64,000 bases of DNA from Neisseria sp. Marseille-Q5346 (GTDB lineage: Bacteria > Pseudomonadota > Gammaproteobacteria > Burkholderiales > Neisseriaceae): contig NZ_OX336253.1 of the NCBI RefSeq assembly GCF_946902045.1, positions 124,001 through 188,000 of the forward strand. The letters are read 5' to 3'. Shown one piece after another: positions 26,088 through 35,671 of this stretch (the first letter of the stretch is position 1; each line of letters starts with the position of its first letter). The position numbers were made by a program, and so were the translations under genes. The notes under the pieces are model-generated. The model saw nothing but the letters and a program-made list of their open reading frames with translations. It had not been told where the DNA came from and made no database searches.

Positions 26088-26741
26088 TTATTGAACGGGA
26101 AACCTGAAATGTCCAGTGATGGTGTAGCGGTAGAGGATATCGTCTTCACGGGTTCCCGAGCCGATATTATGGATAATCAGAGGCCTATCGCCGATTTTTC
26201 GATCGGAGACGATGCCGATATGGGGACGGTTGCCTTTCAGTTCCCAAGTTACAATATCGCCAGCCTGATAGTTTGTATCTTGAACGGCCCAGCCTTGGCG
26301 CATGAAATAAGTCATTAGGTTAGGGACGCGGCGGTGGTCGATATTGGTATCAGGTTGTTTCAAACCCCAGCGTTTCGGATAGACGGAAAAATTCCGACTC
26401 ATATCTTGATGAACAAGCTCTTGTAAATCGATATTTTGCTCACGCAATGCACGGATGACCACGTCTGTGCAAACGCCTTTTTCCATCGGTACATCGCCCA
26501 TTGGATATTTGAGCTTGGTGTAAGCAGGGTCGTAACGAAGGGTTTTGCCAATTTGGTTGCGCGCAGATTGTACGATTTGCGGTGATGGTTCTTCGGGTTC
26601 GGTAATTTCTTGTTGTAGGAAATCGGTATTAATACTTAGGATAGAATTGTGATTGCGGGCAAAAAATATAACTGTTGTAATCAGAAGGATAGAAAGCGCA
26701 ATACTAAGAACTATGGGCTTAAAGGCTATTTTGTGTTTCAT
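26088..26741 (-). CDS. DUF1287-family protein, membrane-anchored
   Basis: 217 aa. A hydrophobic N-terminal segment (residues about 10-28, VLSIALSILLITTVIFF) acts as signal anchor or signal peptide. The rest is the DUF1287 domain with KGVCTDVVIRALREQNIDLQ, RRVPNLMTYFMRQGW and RPHIGIVSDR. The conserved Cys and His residues (GVCTD, PHIGI) match the NlpC/P60-like cysteine-peptidase pattern proposed for this family, so cell-wall hydrolysis is plausible. It is single, convergent with the feo operon, with a weak ribosome-binding site. Confidence 0.8.
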   Translation of the reverse strand: MKHKIAFKPIVLSIALSILLITTVIFFARNHNSILSINTDFLQQEITEPEEPSPQIVQSARNQIGKTLRYDPAYTKLKYPMGDVPMEKGVCTDVVIRALREQNIDLQELVHQDMSRNFSVYPKRWGLKQPDTNIDHRRVPNLMTYFMRQGWAVQDTNYQAGDIVTWELKGNRPHIGIVSDRKIGDRPLIIHNIGSGTREDDILYRYTITGHFRFPVQ

Positions 26742-26917
26742 GATATATGCACGGCTTAGATGTTGTCTGCATTATTATCAGATTTTTGGGTGGGTTGGCA
26801 ATGCATAATGGAAAAATGGTCTTGAGCAAGTATGTACGGGCAAATAATAGATGAGTGTTATTTGGGTTTTACCAAAACATTTTTCGTAAATATAGATTTA
26901 AAATTGGCACATGATAA

Positions 26918-26948
26918 AAGGCCGTCTGAAAACTTTTCAGACGGCCTT
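26918..26948. terminator. Inverted DUS pair after mpl
   Basis: 15-base arms with a single-base spacer, 17 bases beyond the mpl stop. Confidence 0.8.
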
Positions 26949-26964
26949 GGCTATTGAAGAAGGC

Positions 26965-28341
26965 TTATTTCAAGGCTTCTAACAGCTTTCCGTGTATTCC
27001 GCCGAAACCGCCGTTGCTCATGACCAAAATATGGTCGCCTGCTTCGGCATTTTTTACGATTTCGGCAACAAAGGCATCGAAGTCTTTGCCAACGTGCAGC
27101 TTGCTGCCTAAAGGCGCGAGGGCTTCGGCGATGTCCCAGTCCACGCCGCCGGCGTAGCAGAACACTTGGTCGGCATCGTTTAAGCTTGCGGGCAGGGCGG
27201 CTTTCATGGTGCCGAGTTTCATGGTGTTGGAACGTGGCTCGAGGACGGCGAGGATGCGTGCGTTACCGACACGTTGGCGCAGACCTTCGATAGTGGTTTC
27301 GATGGCGGTCGGGTGGTGGGCGAAGTCGTCGTAAACAGTGATGCCGTTCACCGTGCCTTTGATTTCCATACGGCGTTTGACATTTTTAAACGCGCTCAAA
27401 GCTTCACAGGCCGTCTGAATATCGACGCCGGCATGACGCGCGGCAGAGATGACGGCGAGTGCGTTCATGCGGTTGTGTTCGCCCATCAGTTCCCAAGCGA
27501 CGTGTCCGACCGTTTCGCCGTGATGGCGTACGTCGAACGAGCCGTCGGCATGGACGGTACCAACCTGCCAGCCTTGTTCGGTACCAAATTTTTCTACGGG
27601 CGTCCAGCAACCTTTGTCTAGAGTATCTTGCAGGCTTTGCTGCTGGCCGTTGCAGACGATTAAGCCTTCAGACGGCACGGTGCGTACCAAATGATGAAAT
27701 TGGGTTTGAATGGCGCCCAAATCGGCAAAAATGTCGGCGTGGTCGAATTCCAGATTGTTCAAAATGGCGGTACGCGGACGGTAGTGTACGAATTTGGAGC
27801 GTTTGTCAAAAAAGGCGGTATCGTATTCGTCGGCTTCGATAACGAAGAATGGGGATTTTGAGTTAGGGTCTTGGCGCGGCGTTTGCGGCAGACGGGCGGA
27901 AACGCTGAAGTTTTCCGGTACGCCGCCGATGAGGAAGCCCGGCGCAAGGCCGGCATATTCCAAGACCCATGCCAGCATGGAGGCTGTGGTCGTTTTGCCG
28001 TGCGTCCCCGCCACGCCGAGTACCCAGTGCTGGTGTAATACGTTTTCAGCCAGCCATTGCGGGCCGGAAATATAAGGCAGGCCTTTGTTCAAAATGGCTT
28101 CAATCACATCCATGCCGCGTTTGGCAACATTACCGATAACGTAAATATCGGCTTTAAATTCGTCCAATTGAGTAGCATCAAAACCTTCGTGTACGTCAAT
28201 GCCCAAGGCTTCGAGCTGGGTGCTCATCGGCGGATACATCTTTGCGTCGCAACCGCTGACATTAAAACCTGCTTCTTTGGCAATAGCCGCTACGCCGCCC
28301 ATAAATGTGCCGCCGATACCGATAATGTGGATGTGTTTCAT
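26965..28341 (-). CDS. mpl: UDP-N-acetylmuramate:L-Ala-gamma-D-Glu-meso-DAP ligase
   Basis: 458 aa Mur-ligase family member for peptidoglycan recycling; it reattaches the tripeptide to UDP-MurNAc. The N-terminal Rossmann part starts HIHIIGIGGTFMGGVAAIAKEAG. The ATP P-loop is VLGVAGTHGKTTTASMLAW at about residues 108-126; other motifs are EADEYDTAFFDKRSKF and YDDFAHHPTAI. It has the length of Mpl rather than MurC. One DUS lies inside near 27410. Confidence 0.94.
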   Translation of the reverse strand: MKHIHIIGIGGTFMGGVAAIAKEAGFNVSGCDAKMYPPMSTQLEALGIDVHEGFDATQLDEFKADIYVIGNVAKRGMDVIEAILNKGLPYISGPQWLAENVLHQHWVLGVAGTHGKTTTASMLAWVLEYAGLAPGFLIGGVPENFSVSARLPQTPRQDPNSKSPFFVIEADEYDTAFFDKRSKFVHYRPRTAILNNLEFDHADIFADLGAIQTQFHHLVRTVPSEGLIVCNGQQQSLQDTLDKGCWTPVEKFGTEQGWQVGTVHADGSFDVRHHGETVGHVAWELMGEHNRMNALAVISAARHAGVDIQTACEALSAFKNVKRRMEIKGTVNGITVYDDFAHHPTAIETTIEGLRQRVGNARILAVLEPRSNTMKLGTMKAALPASLNDADQVFCYAGGVDWDIAEALAPLGSKLHVGKDFDAFVAEIVKNAEAGDHILVMSNGGFGGIHGKLLEALK

Positions 28342-28737
28342 GATAAGACTGTCTTTGGATAAATTAATTTTAAAGCCGTCATTATAACGGAGTTTGGATA
28401 AAGAAAGGGGTCGTCTGAAAAGTTAGGCAACAATAAGAATAGGAAAAAAATACGAGGAATTTGATTTTAAAAGGAGGGTATTGAGGTTTTGATTGGGTAA
28501 GTATTACTTTGAAAAGAGTTATTTGATACGGTAAAGTCGTTCACGAAGGTCAGATGAAGCATTGCCTCGAACTCCTCAATGCTTGATAGCGTGAGGTTTT
28601 CGGTAATAGGGTTACTTGGATAGATTTTAGAAAATGGGGGGGGTATTCAATTAATGCCGTCTGAAAATAAGTCCTGAGCAAACCACGCTACGACTTATTT
28701 TCAGACGGCATTTGTATTCTGTATTTTGCGATTTCTA
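28342..28737. other. Intergenic region between glnB and mpl, with G8 tract
   Basis: About 400 bases. It contains a degenerate DUS (GGTCGTCTGAA near 28410), an eight-G run at 28636-28643, and the AT-DUS hairpin at 28653-28712. On the minus strand a start-less open frame of about 55 codons runs from the poly-C to 28466. No gene is called. Confidence 0.6.
28653..28712. terminator. Extended inverted AT-DUS pair after glnB
   Basis: 21-base perfect arms that extend past the ATGCCGTCTGAA cores, with an 18-base loop. It is one of the few AT-type pairs in the window. Confidence 0.8.
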
Positions 28738-29128
<391 letters not shown>

Positions 29129-29165
29129 GTTCCATCAAGTTCGTTCAAATTTTATTTGAGTGAAC

Positions 29166-30950
29166 TTATTTCTTTTTCTGAGCAGGCAGGTCGGTACATA
29201 CGCCCAATGCCACTTCAGCAGCCATACCGATGGATTCGCCCAGTGTTGGGTGTGGGTGGATGGTTTTACCAATATCGGCTGCATCACAGCCCATTTCGAT
29301 GGCCAAGCAGACTTCGCCGATCATATCGCCGCCGTTAGGACCAACGATACCACCACCGATGATGCGGCCGGTTTCAGCATCAAAAATCAGCTTAGTGAAA
29401 CCATTGTCGCAACCGTTGGCAATCGCACGGCCGGAAGCAGCCCATGGGAAGTTGGCTTTGGTGATTTTTCGACCGGAGGCTTTGGCAGACAACTCGGTTT
29501 CGCCAACCCATGCCACTTCAGGAGAAGTGTAGGCAACGCCCGGAATAACGCGTGCGTCGAAGTAGGCTTTGTGGCCGGCACAGTTTTCAGCGGCAACGTG
29601 ACCTTCGTGAACGGCTTTGTGTGCCAACATCGGTTGACCGACGATATCGCCGATAGCGTAGATGTGCGGCACGTTGGTACGCATTTGTTTGTCCACTTCG
29701 ATGAAGCCGCGGTCAGTTACGGCAACACCGGCTTTCTCAGCGCTGATCAGTTTGCCGTTAGGCGCACGACCGGCAGCTACGAGTACGGCATCGTAACGTT
29801 GTGGCTCTTTAGGCGCATTTGCACCTTCGAAGGTAACGTAAACGCCGTCTTCTTTAGGCTCGACAGCAACAGTTTTGGTGTTGATCATGATGTTGTCAAA
29901 ACGGTATTCGTTTTGTTTTTGCCATACTTTAACCAAGTCGCGGTCTGCGCCTTGCATCAGGCCGTCCATCATTTCAACCACATCCAGGCGAGAACCCAGA
30001 GTGCTGTAAACCGTACCCATTTCGAGACCGATAATACCGCCGCCGATGATCAACAGTTTGCCCGGTACTTCTTTCAGAGCTAAAGCGCCGCTGGAATCGA
30101 TGATGCGTGGATCTTCAGGAATGAAAGGCAGTTTGGTTACGCGGCTACCTGCTGCAATGATACAGTTTTTGAAGGCAACGATTTTTTTCTCGCCAGTAGG
30201 AGTCGCTTGCTCGTACACGTCGCCGGTAGTCAGCGACACTTCCAAGTGGTGAGGATCTAAGAATTGGCCGTCGCCTTGGATAACGTCCACTTTACGGCCT
30301 TTAGCCATACCTGCCAAGCCAGTGGTCAGGCGGGAAACCACGCCGTCTTTGTAGCCGCGCAGCATGTCGATATCGAGTTCAGGCTCTGGATATTTGATAC
30401 CGTTGGCAGCCAAGTGGCGTACTTCATCGATAACGGCAGCGTTGTGCAATAAAGCTTTGGAAGGGATACAGCCGACGTTTAAGCAAACGCCGCCCAAAGT
30501 TTTGTAACGTTCAACGATGGCAACTTTCAAGCCTTCGTCAGCAGCGGCAAATGCAGCGGAATAACCGCCGGGGCCGCCACCCAATACGACCACATCGTAT
30601 TCAGCATCGGCAGAACCGCCAAATTGTGCAGCTTGAGGAGCTGGAGCAGCAGCTTTAGGGGCTTCTTGTGCAGGAGCAGCTGGTGCTTCGGCTTTAGGAG
30701 CGGCAGCTGCACCTTCGGCTTCAACGACTGCAATCAAGCCGCCTTCGGAGATTTTATCGCCGACTTTAACTTTAACTTCTTTAACGACACCTGCAACTTC
30801 GGCAGGTACGTCCATAGTGGCTTTATCGGTTTCCAAAGTAATCAGGGTATCGTCCACAGCAATGGTGTCGCCTACATTTACTTCAACCGCAATAATATCT
30901 ACGTTTTCGTGACCGCCAATGTCGGGCACTTTTAATTCAACTAAGCTCAT
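29166..30950 (-). CDS. lpdA: Dihydrolipoyl dehydrogenase (E3) with N-terminal lipoyl domain
   Basis: 594 aa, about 120 longer than the usual E3 because of an added lipoyl domain. Residues 1-75 are that domain with the lipoate Lys in TLETDKATMD, then an Ala/Pro linker to about 115. The flavoprotein part has the FAD motif GGGPGGYSAAFAAA, the redox disulfide GGVCLNVGCIPSK, the NAD motif IIGGGIIGLEMG and the C-terminal HPHPTLGES with the catalytic His. It reoxidises lipoamide of the pyruvate dehydrogenase complex. Lipoyl-E3 forms are known in Neisseria and some other bacteria. Confidence 0.96.
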   Translation of the reverse strand: MSLVELKVPDIGGHENVDIIAVEVNVGDTIAVDDTLITLETDKATMDVPAEVAGVVKEVKVKVGDKISEGGLIAVVEAEGAAAAPKAEAPAAPAQEAPKAAAPAPQAAQFGGSADAEYDVVVLGGGPGGYSAAFAAADEGLKVAIVERYKTLGGVCLNVGCIPSKALLHNAAVIDEVRHLAANGIKYPEPELDIDMLRGYKDGVVSRLTTGLAGMAKGRKVDVIQGDGQFLDPHHLEVSLTTGDVYEQATPTGEKKIVAFKNCIIAAGSRVTKLPFIPEDPRIIDSSGALALKEVPGKLLIIGGGIIGLEMGTVYSTLGSRLDVVEMMDGLMQGADRDLVKVWQKQNEYRFDNIMINTKTVAVEPKEDGVYVTFEGANAPKEPQRYDAVLVAAGRAPNGKLISAEKAGVAVTDRGFIEVDKQMRTNVPHIYAIGDIVGQPMLAHKAVHEGHVAAENCAGHKAYFDARVIPGVAYTSPEVAWVGETELSAKASGRKITKANFPWAASGRAIANGCDNGFTKLIFDAETGRIIGGGIVGPNGGDMIGEVCLAIEMGCDAADIGKTIHPHPTLGESIGMAAEVALGVCTDLPAQKKK

Positions 30951-30983
30951 GTCTAATCTTTCTGAATGATGTTCGGACTTCTT

Positions 30984-31019
30984 TTTTCAGACGGCCTGAG
31001 TAAAAAGGCCGTCTGAAAA
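30984..31019. repeat. Inverted DUS pair between aceF and lpdA
   Basis: 14-base arms TTTTCAGACGGCCT and its complement with an eight-base loop. It may attenuate readthrough from aceF to lpdA. Confidence 0.78.
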
Positions 31020-31027
31020 TGCTCGGA

Positions 31028-32641
31028 TTACAGAGTAATGCGGCGGAAGTCTTTCAACAGGTTAGCCAGGAATACGGTAAAGCGCATACCGGCGGCACCG
31101 TCGATGACGCGGTGGTCGAAGGACAGGCTCAATGGGCACATCAGGCGAGGAGCGAATTCTTTGCCGTTCCAAACCGGTTTAATTTGGGATTTGCACACGC
31201 CCAAGATGGCAACTTCAGGAGCATTCACGATCGGCGTGAAGCCTGTACCGCCGATACCGCCCAAGCTGGAAATAGTAAAGCATGCGCCTTGCATTTCTTG
31301 TGGTTTGAGCTTGCCTTCGCGGGCTTTTTTAGACAATTCGGTCAGCTCTTGGCTGATTTGTTTCAAGCCTTTTTGATCTACGTCTTTGATTACTGGAACA
31401 ACCAAGCCGTTTGGTGTATCGGCTGCGAAACCGATGTTGAAGTAGTTTTTCAGCACCAAGTTGTCGCCATCCAAAGAGGCATTGAATTCAGGGAAGGCTT
31501 TCAGCGCAGCAACAGAGGCTTTAATGATGAACGCTAACGGAGACAGTTTCACGCCTTCGCGTTCCCATTCTTTGTTCAGCTGTTTACGGAATTCTTCCAA
31601 TTCGGTCATGTCCGCTTCTTCGTGTACGGTAACGTGAGGAATCACAACCCAGTTGCGAGACAGGTTTTGACCGGAGATTTTCTTAATGCGAGACAACTCT
31701 TTAACTTCGATGCTGCCGAATTTAGAGAAGTCAACTTTAGGCCATGGCAACAAGTCCAGACCACTGCCCAAAGAGGCAGCGGCAGGTTTGCCTGCACCGC
31801 TTTGCATAACGGATTTAACGAAGGCTTTAACGTCTTCGCCCATGATACGGCCTTTCAGACCGGTACCTTTGACTTGACCCAGATCTACGCCCAATTCGCG
31901 TGCCAGTTTGCGTGCGGAAGGACCGGCATGAGCTTTGGCAAATGCAGCTTCGTCAATTTTGGCAGCTGCAGGTGCAGCTGGAGCAGGCGCAACGGCTGGT
32001 GCGGGAGCAGCAGGAGCCGGAGCAGCGGCTGGTGCAGGTGCGGCAGCTTGAGCGGCAGGAGCAGGAGCAGCTGCGGCGGAACCGGCGGTTTCTACTTCGA
32101 TAATGGCAGAACCTTCAGATACTTTGTCGCCAACTTTTACAAATACGGCTTTAACAACACCGGCTTCTGTACATGGTACGTCCATAGTGGCTTTGTCGGT
32201 TTCCAGAGTAATCAGAGTGTCGTCAACGGCAACAGTGTCGCCAACTTTAATTTCAACGGCAATAATGTCTACATCTGTATGACCGCCAATATCCGGGACA
32301 ACAACTTTTACAGTTGCCCCGCCTGCAGGGGCTGCGGCAGTAGCGGCAGCGGGAGCTGCAGGAGCTTCAGCTGCAGGAGCCGGGGCTGCATCGGCAGCGG
32401 CGGCATCGGTTTCAACGGTCAGAATAACGCCGCCTTCAGAGATTTTATCGCCAACTTTAACTTTAACTTCTTTCACGACACCGGCTGCATCGGCAGGTAC
32501 GTCCATAGTGGCTTTGTCGGTTTCTAAAGTAATCAGGGTGTCGTCAACGGCAATGGTGTCGCCTGCTTTAACTTCTACAGCGATGATGTCGACGTTTTCA
32601 TGACCGCCGATATCAGGGACTTTGATTTCTACGATACTCAT
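31028..32641 (-). CDS. aceF: Dihydrolipoyllysine acetyltransferase (E2 of pyruvate dehydrogenase)
   Basis: 537 aa from ATG 32641, which has AAAGGA upstream; the longer frame has no family similarity. Two lipoyl domains (residues about 1-75 and 115-190) each carry ETDKATMD with the lipoate Lys, joined by Ala/Pro-rich linkers. Next is the peripheral-subunit-binding domain (AGPSARKLARELGVDLGQV) and the catalytic domain from about 305 with SFDHRVIDGAAG near the end. It moves acetyl groups from lipoate to CoA and is the core of the complex. Confidence 0.97.
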   Translation of the reverse strand: MSIVEIKVPDIGGHENVDIIAVEVKAGDTIAVDDTLITLETDKATMDVPADAAGVVKEVKVKVGDKISEGGVILTVETDAAAADAAPAPAAEAPAAPAAATAAAPAGGATVKVVVPDIGGHTDVDIIAVEIKVGDTVAVDDTLITLETDKATMDVPCTEAGVVKAVFVKVGDKVSEGSAIIEVETAGSAAAAPAPAAQAAAPAPAAAPAPAAPAPAVAPAPAAPAAAKIDEAAFAKAHAGPSARKLARELGVDLGQVKGTGLKGRIMGEDVKAFVKSVMQSGAGKPAAASLGSGLDLLPWPKVDFSKFGSIEVKELSRIKKISGQNLSRNWVVIPHVTVHEEADMTELEEFRKQLNKEWEREGVKLSPLAFIIKASVAALKAFPEFNASLDGDNLVLKNYFNIGFAADTPNGLVVPVIKDVDQKGLKQISQELTELSKKAREGKLKPQEMQGACFTISSLGGIGGTGFTPIVNAPEVAILGVCKSQIKPVWNGKEFAPRLMCPLSLSFDHRVIDGAAGMRFTVFLANLLKDFRRITL

Positions 32642-32669
32642 TTGAGTTCCTTTAATATTTTCAGTTTGA

Positions 32670-32698
32670 TGCCGTCTGAAAACTGTTTCACACGGCAT
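32670..32698. repeat. AT-type DUS with a degenerate partner
   Basis: ATGCCGTCTGAAA faces TTTCACACGGCAT; the partner has one changed base relative to the DUS. Confidence 0.65.
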
Positions 32699-32737
32699 CG
32701 GTACAGTTTGTCTGTTCAAACCATTCAAACATTTGGT

Positions 32738-32772
32738 TTTCAGACGGCCTAATGTTAACAGGCCGTCTGAAA
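32738..32772. terminator. Inverted DUS pair between aceE and aceF
   Basis: 13-base arms with a nine-base loop, six bases after the aceE stop codon. Confidence 0.75.
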
Positions 32773-32778
32773 CATCAA

Positions 32779-35442
32779 TTAGCGTTTCCAGCTAGGAGCT
32801 GCATCGGCTTTAATACCATATTTTTCAATGGCTTGTTGAACGGTTTCTTTGCTGACTTTGCCCTGTTCGGCCAGAGCGCTCAATGCAGCAACGGCAACGT
32901 TGTAGCGGTCAACTTCGAAGAAGCTGCGCAGGTTGGCACGGCTGTCGGAACGACCGAAGCCATCGGTACCCAAGACGTGGTAGTCGTTAGGGATGTAGGC
33001 ACGGATACGGTCAGCATAGCTGCGGATGTAGTCGGTAGCGGCAATAACCGGACCGTCATGACCTTGCAGTTGAGAAGTAACAAACGGTACTTTTGCAGTT
33101 TCCAATGGGTTCAGACGATTGAAGCGTTCCACTTCGATGGCATCGCGGTGCAGCTGGTTGAATGATGGGCAAGACCAGATGTCTGCTTCTACGCCGAAGT
33201 CGGCTTTCAACAATTCGGCACCGGCAATTACTTCTTGCAGGATGGTACCGGAACCCATCAATTGGACTTTTTTATCGCCTTTGCCGCCGGCTTTCAGTAA
33301 GTACATACCTTTCAGGATGTCATGTTCTACACCTTCAGGCATGTCCGGATGGGTGTAGTTTTCATTCATCAGGGTGATGTAGTAGAACACGTCTTCGTGG
33401 TTAACATACATGCGGCGCAAGCCATCGTGTACGATAACGGCTACTTCATATTGGAATGTCGGATCGTAAGTTACACAGTTTGGAATCAAGTCTGCTTGAA
33501 TGTGGCTGTGACCGTCTTCGTGTTGCAAACCTTCGCCATTCAGTGTTGTACGGCCGGCTGTACCACCCAGCAGGAAACCGCGTGCATGCATATCGCCTGC
33601 TGCCCATGCCAAGTCGCCAACGCGTTGGAAACCGAACATAGAGTAGTAGATGTAGAAAGGAATCATGGCAAAGTCGTTGTTTGCGTAGCTGGTCGCGGCA
33701 GCAATCCAGTCAGCCATAGCACCTGGTTCGTTAATACCTTCTTGCAAGATTTGACCGTCAACAGATTCTTTATAGAACATCAGTTGGTCTTTATCTTGAG
33801 GAGTGTATTGTTGGCCCTTAGGGTTCCAAATACCGTATTGACGGAACATACCTTCCATACCGAACGTGCGGCTTTCATCTGGAACGATAGGCACCACGCG
33901 TTTGCCGATTTTTTTGTCTTTCAGCAAAGTAGACAGGATGCGGACGAAAGCCATGGTGGTTGAGAATTCACGGTCACCGCTGGATTTCAGTTGAGTCTCA
34001 AATGCTGACAGTTCAGGCACTTCCAGAACTTCTTGGGTAGGTTTGCGTTGAGGCAGGTAGCCACCCAAAGATTCGCGACGTGCGTGCAGGTATTTGTATT
34101 CTTCGCTGTCAGGAGCAAAAGTCAGGTAAGGCAGGTCGCCGCTGTCGATTTGCTCGTCAGTTACAGGAATGTCAAAGCGGTCACGGAATTGTTTCAGAGA
34201 CGCTTTGTCCATTTTTTTGGCTTGGTGGGCAACGTTTTGACCTTCGCCGGATGCACCCATACCGTAACCTTTAATGGTTTTCGCCAAGATTACAGTAGGT
34301 TTGCCGTCGGCGTGGTTCACTGCGCGGTCGTAAGCGTTGTACACTTTTTGAGGGTCATGGCCACCACGGTTCAATGCCCAAATTTGTTCATCAGTCATAT
34401 CGGCGACCAATGCTTTCAGTTCAGGCGTATTGAAGAAGTGTTCGCGAACGTATGCACCGTCTTTGGATTTGTAAGTTTGGTAGTCACCGTCCAAGCACTC
34501 TTCCATACGTTTGCGCAGGATGCCATCTTTGTCTTTTGCCAAGAGGCGGTCCCAACGACGACCCCAGATGACTTTCACAACATTCCAGCCGGCGCCAGCA
34601 AAGTTGCCTTCCAGCTCTTGAATGATTTTGCCGTTACCGCGTACTGGGCCGTCCAAACGTTGCAGGTTACAGTTGATGACGAATACCAAGTTATCCAAGC
34701 CTTCGCGTGAAGCCAGAGCAATAGCACCTTGGCTTTCTGGTTCGTCCATCTCGCCATCACCGCAGAATACCCATACTTTACGGCCTTTGGTTTTAGCCAG
34801 GCCGCGAGATTCCAAGTATTTCAAGAAACGGGCTTGGTAAATCGCCATCAATGGGCCAAGACCCATAGATACGGTTGGGAATTGCCAGAAGTCAGGCAAC
34901 AGGTGAGGGTGAGGATAGGAAGGCAGACCATGACCGGCAACTTCTTGACGGAAGTTGTTCAATTGGTCTTCAGTCAGACGGCCTTCAACGAAAGCGCGTG
35001 CGTAGATACCAGGGGCAACGTGGCCTTGGAAGAATACCAAATCGCCTTCTTCGCCTTCGCCTTTAGCTTTCCAGAAGTGGTTGAAGCCGACTTCGTACAT
35101 AGTGGCGGCTGATTGGAAAGATGCAATGTGTCCACCCAATTCCAAATCTTTTTTACCTGCGCGCAAAACGATAGCGGCAGCGTTCCAACGAACGAATGCA
35201 CGGATACGGTGTTCGATGTTTTGGTCGCCAGGGATGCCTTTTTCGTCTTCAACGGAAACGGTGTTCAAGTATGGAGTAGTGGTGCCGTGAGGCATACGGA
35301 TGCCTTTGTCACGGCTGTATTTGACCAAACTTTCCAGCAGATACTGGGCGCGTTCGCTGCCTTCATATTCTAAAACAGAGCTTAACGCGTCTAACCATTC
35401 TTTGGTTTCAATTGGGTCAACATCGCGTAATTGGGTGGACAT
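32779..35442 (-). CDS. aceE: Pyruvate dehydrogenase E1 component (homodimeric type)
   Basis: 887 aa, equal to the E. coli size. It decarboxylates pyruvate with thiamine diphosphate and reductively acetylates E2. Family landmarks are the N-terminal SSVLEYEGSERAQYLLESL, RMPHGTTTPYLNTV, SMGLGPLMAIYQARFLKYL, the ThDP motif GDGEMDEPE...INCNLQRLDGPVRGN and the PYLTFAPDSEEY segment. AAGGATAG lies before ATG. It leads the aceE-aceF-lpdA set; a perfect palindrome lies 35-50 bases upstream of its start. Confidence 0.97.
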   Translation of the reverse strand: MSTQLRDVDPIETKEWLDALSSVLEYEGSERAQYLLESLVKYSRDKGIRMPHGTTTPYLNTVSVEDEKGIPGDQNIEHRIRAFVRWNAAAIVLRAGKKDLELGGHIASFQSAATMYEVGFNHFWKAKGEGEEGDLVFFQGHVAPGIYARAFVEGRLTEDQLNNFRQEVAGHGLPSYPHPHLLPDFWQFPTVSMGLGPLMAIYQARFLKYLESRGLAKTKGRKVWVFCGDGEMDEPESQGAIALASREGLDNLVFVINCNLQRLDGPVRGNGKIIQELEGNFAGAGWNVVKVIWGRRWDRLLAKDKDGILRKRMEECLDGDYQTYKSKDGAYVREHFFNTPELKALVADMTDEQIWALNRGGHDPQKVYNAYDRAVNHADGKPTVILAKTIKGYGMGASGEGQNVAHQAKKMDKASLKQFRDRFDIPVTDEQIDSGDLPYLTFAPDSEEYKYLHARRESLGGYLPQRKPTQEVLEVPELSAFETQLKSSGDREFSTTMAFVRILSTLLKDKKIGKRVVPIVPDESRTFGMEGMFRQYGIWNPKGQQYTPQDKDQLMFYKESVDGQILQEGINEPGAMADWIAAATSYANNDFAMIPFYIYYSMFGFQRVGDLAWAAGDMHARGFLLGGTAGRTTLNGEGLQHEDGHSHIQADLIPNCVTYDPTFQYEVAVIVHDGLRRMYVNHEDVFYYITLMNENYTHPDMPEGVEHDILKGMYLLKAGGKGDKKVQLMGSGTILQEVIAGAELLKADFGVEADIWSCPSFNQLHRDAIEVERFNRLNPLETAKVPFVTSQLQGHDGPVIAATDYIRSYADRIRAYIPNDYHVLGTDGFGRSDSRANLRSFFEVDRYNVAVAALSALAEQGKVSKETVQQAIEKYGIKADAAPSWKR

Positions 35443-35476
35443 AATATCTATCCTTGTGTTGAGTGTTTTTCAATGA

Positions 35477-35491
35477 CGGAGTATTACTCCG
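35477..35491. promoter_or_regulatory. Perfect palindrome in the aceE leader
   Basis: CGGAGTA-T-TACTCCG, a perfect 7-1-7 dyad, 35 bases before the aceE ATG. It could be an operator or, as RNA, a small stem with CGGAG / CTCCG arms. Confidence 0.5.
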
Positions 35492-35624
35492 ATATTTTCG
35501 TTTGTGAACAAATACGGCTTATAAACGAAAATTCCAAGAGTCAAATTCGAAAAAATTTTAATTATTTAAATATTTTCAATACGTTATATGAAGCAATGAA
35601 AATTCTGAAAAATTAAAATTTTTT

Positions 35625-35671
35625 GCAAACTGGCTAACCTGCAAATGCTATCAGTAATTGGGCAAACTGGC
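35625..35671. repeat. Direct repeat GCAAACTGGC upstream of aceE
   Basis: Two exact copies at 35625-35634 and 35662-35671, 37 bases apart, roughly 180-230 bases upstream of aceE. Confidence 0.5.

Noticed and set aside
29160..30083. 307-codon plus-strand open frame
   Set aside because: Antisense of lpdA; no ribosome-binding site and unusual composition.
31622..32527. 301-codon plus-strand open frame rich in Gly, Ser and Asn
   Set aside because: It mirrors the Ala/Pro linkers and lipoyl domains of aceF on the other strand.
35431..35616. 61-codon plus-strand open frame upstream of aceE
   Set aside because: It overlaps the aceE start on the other strand and is AT-driven with no initiation signal.
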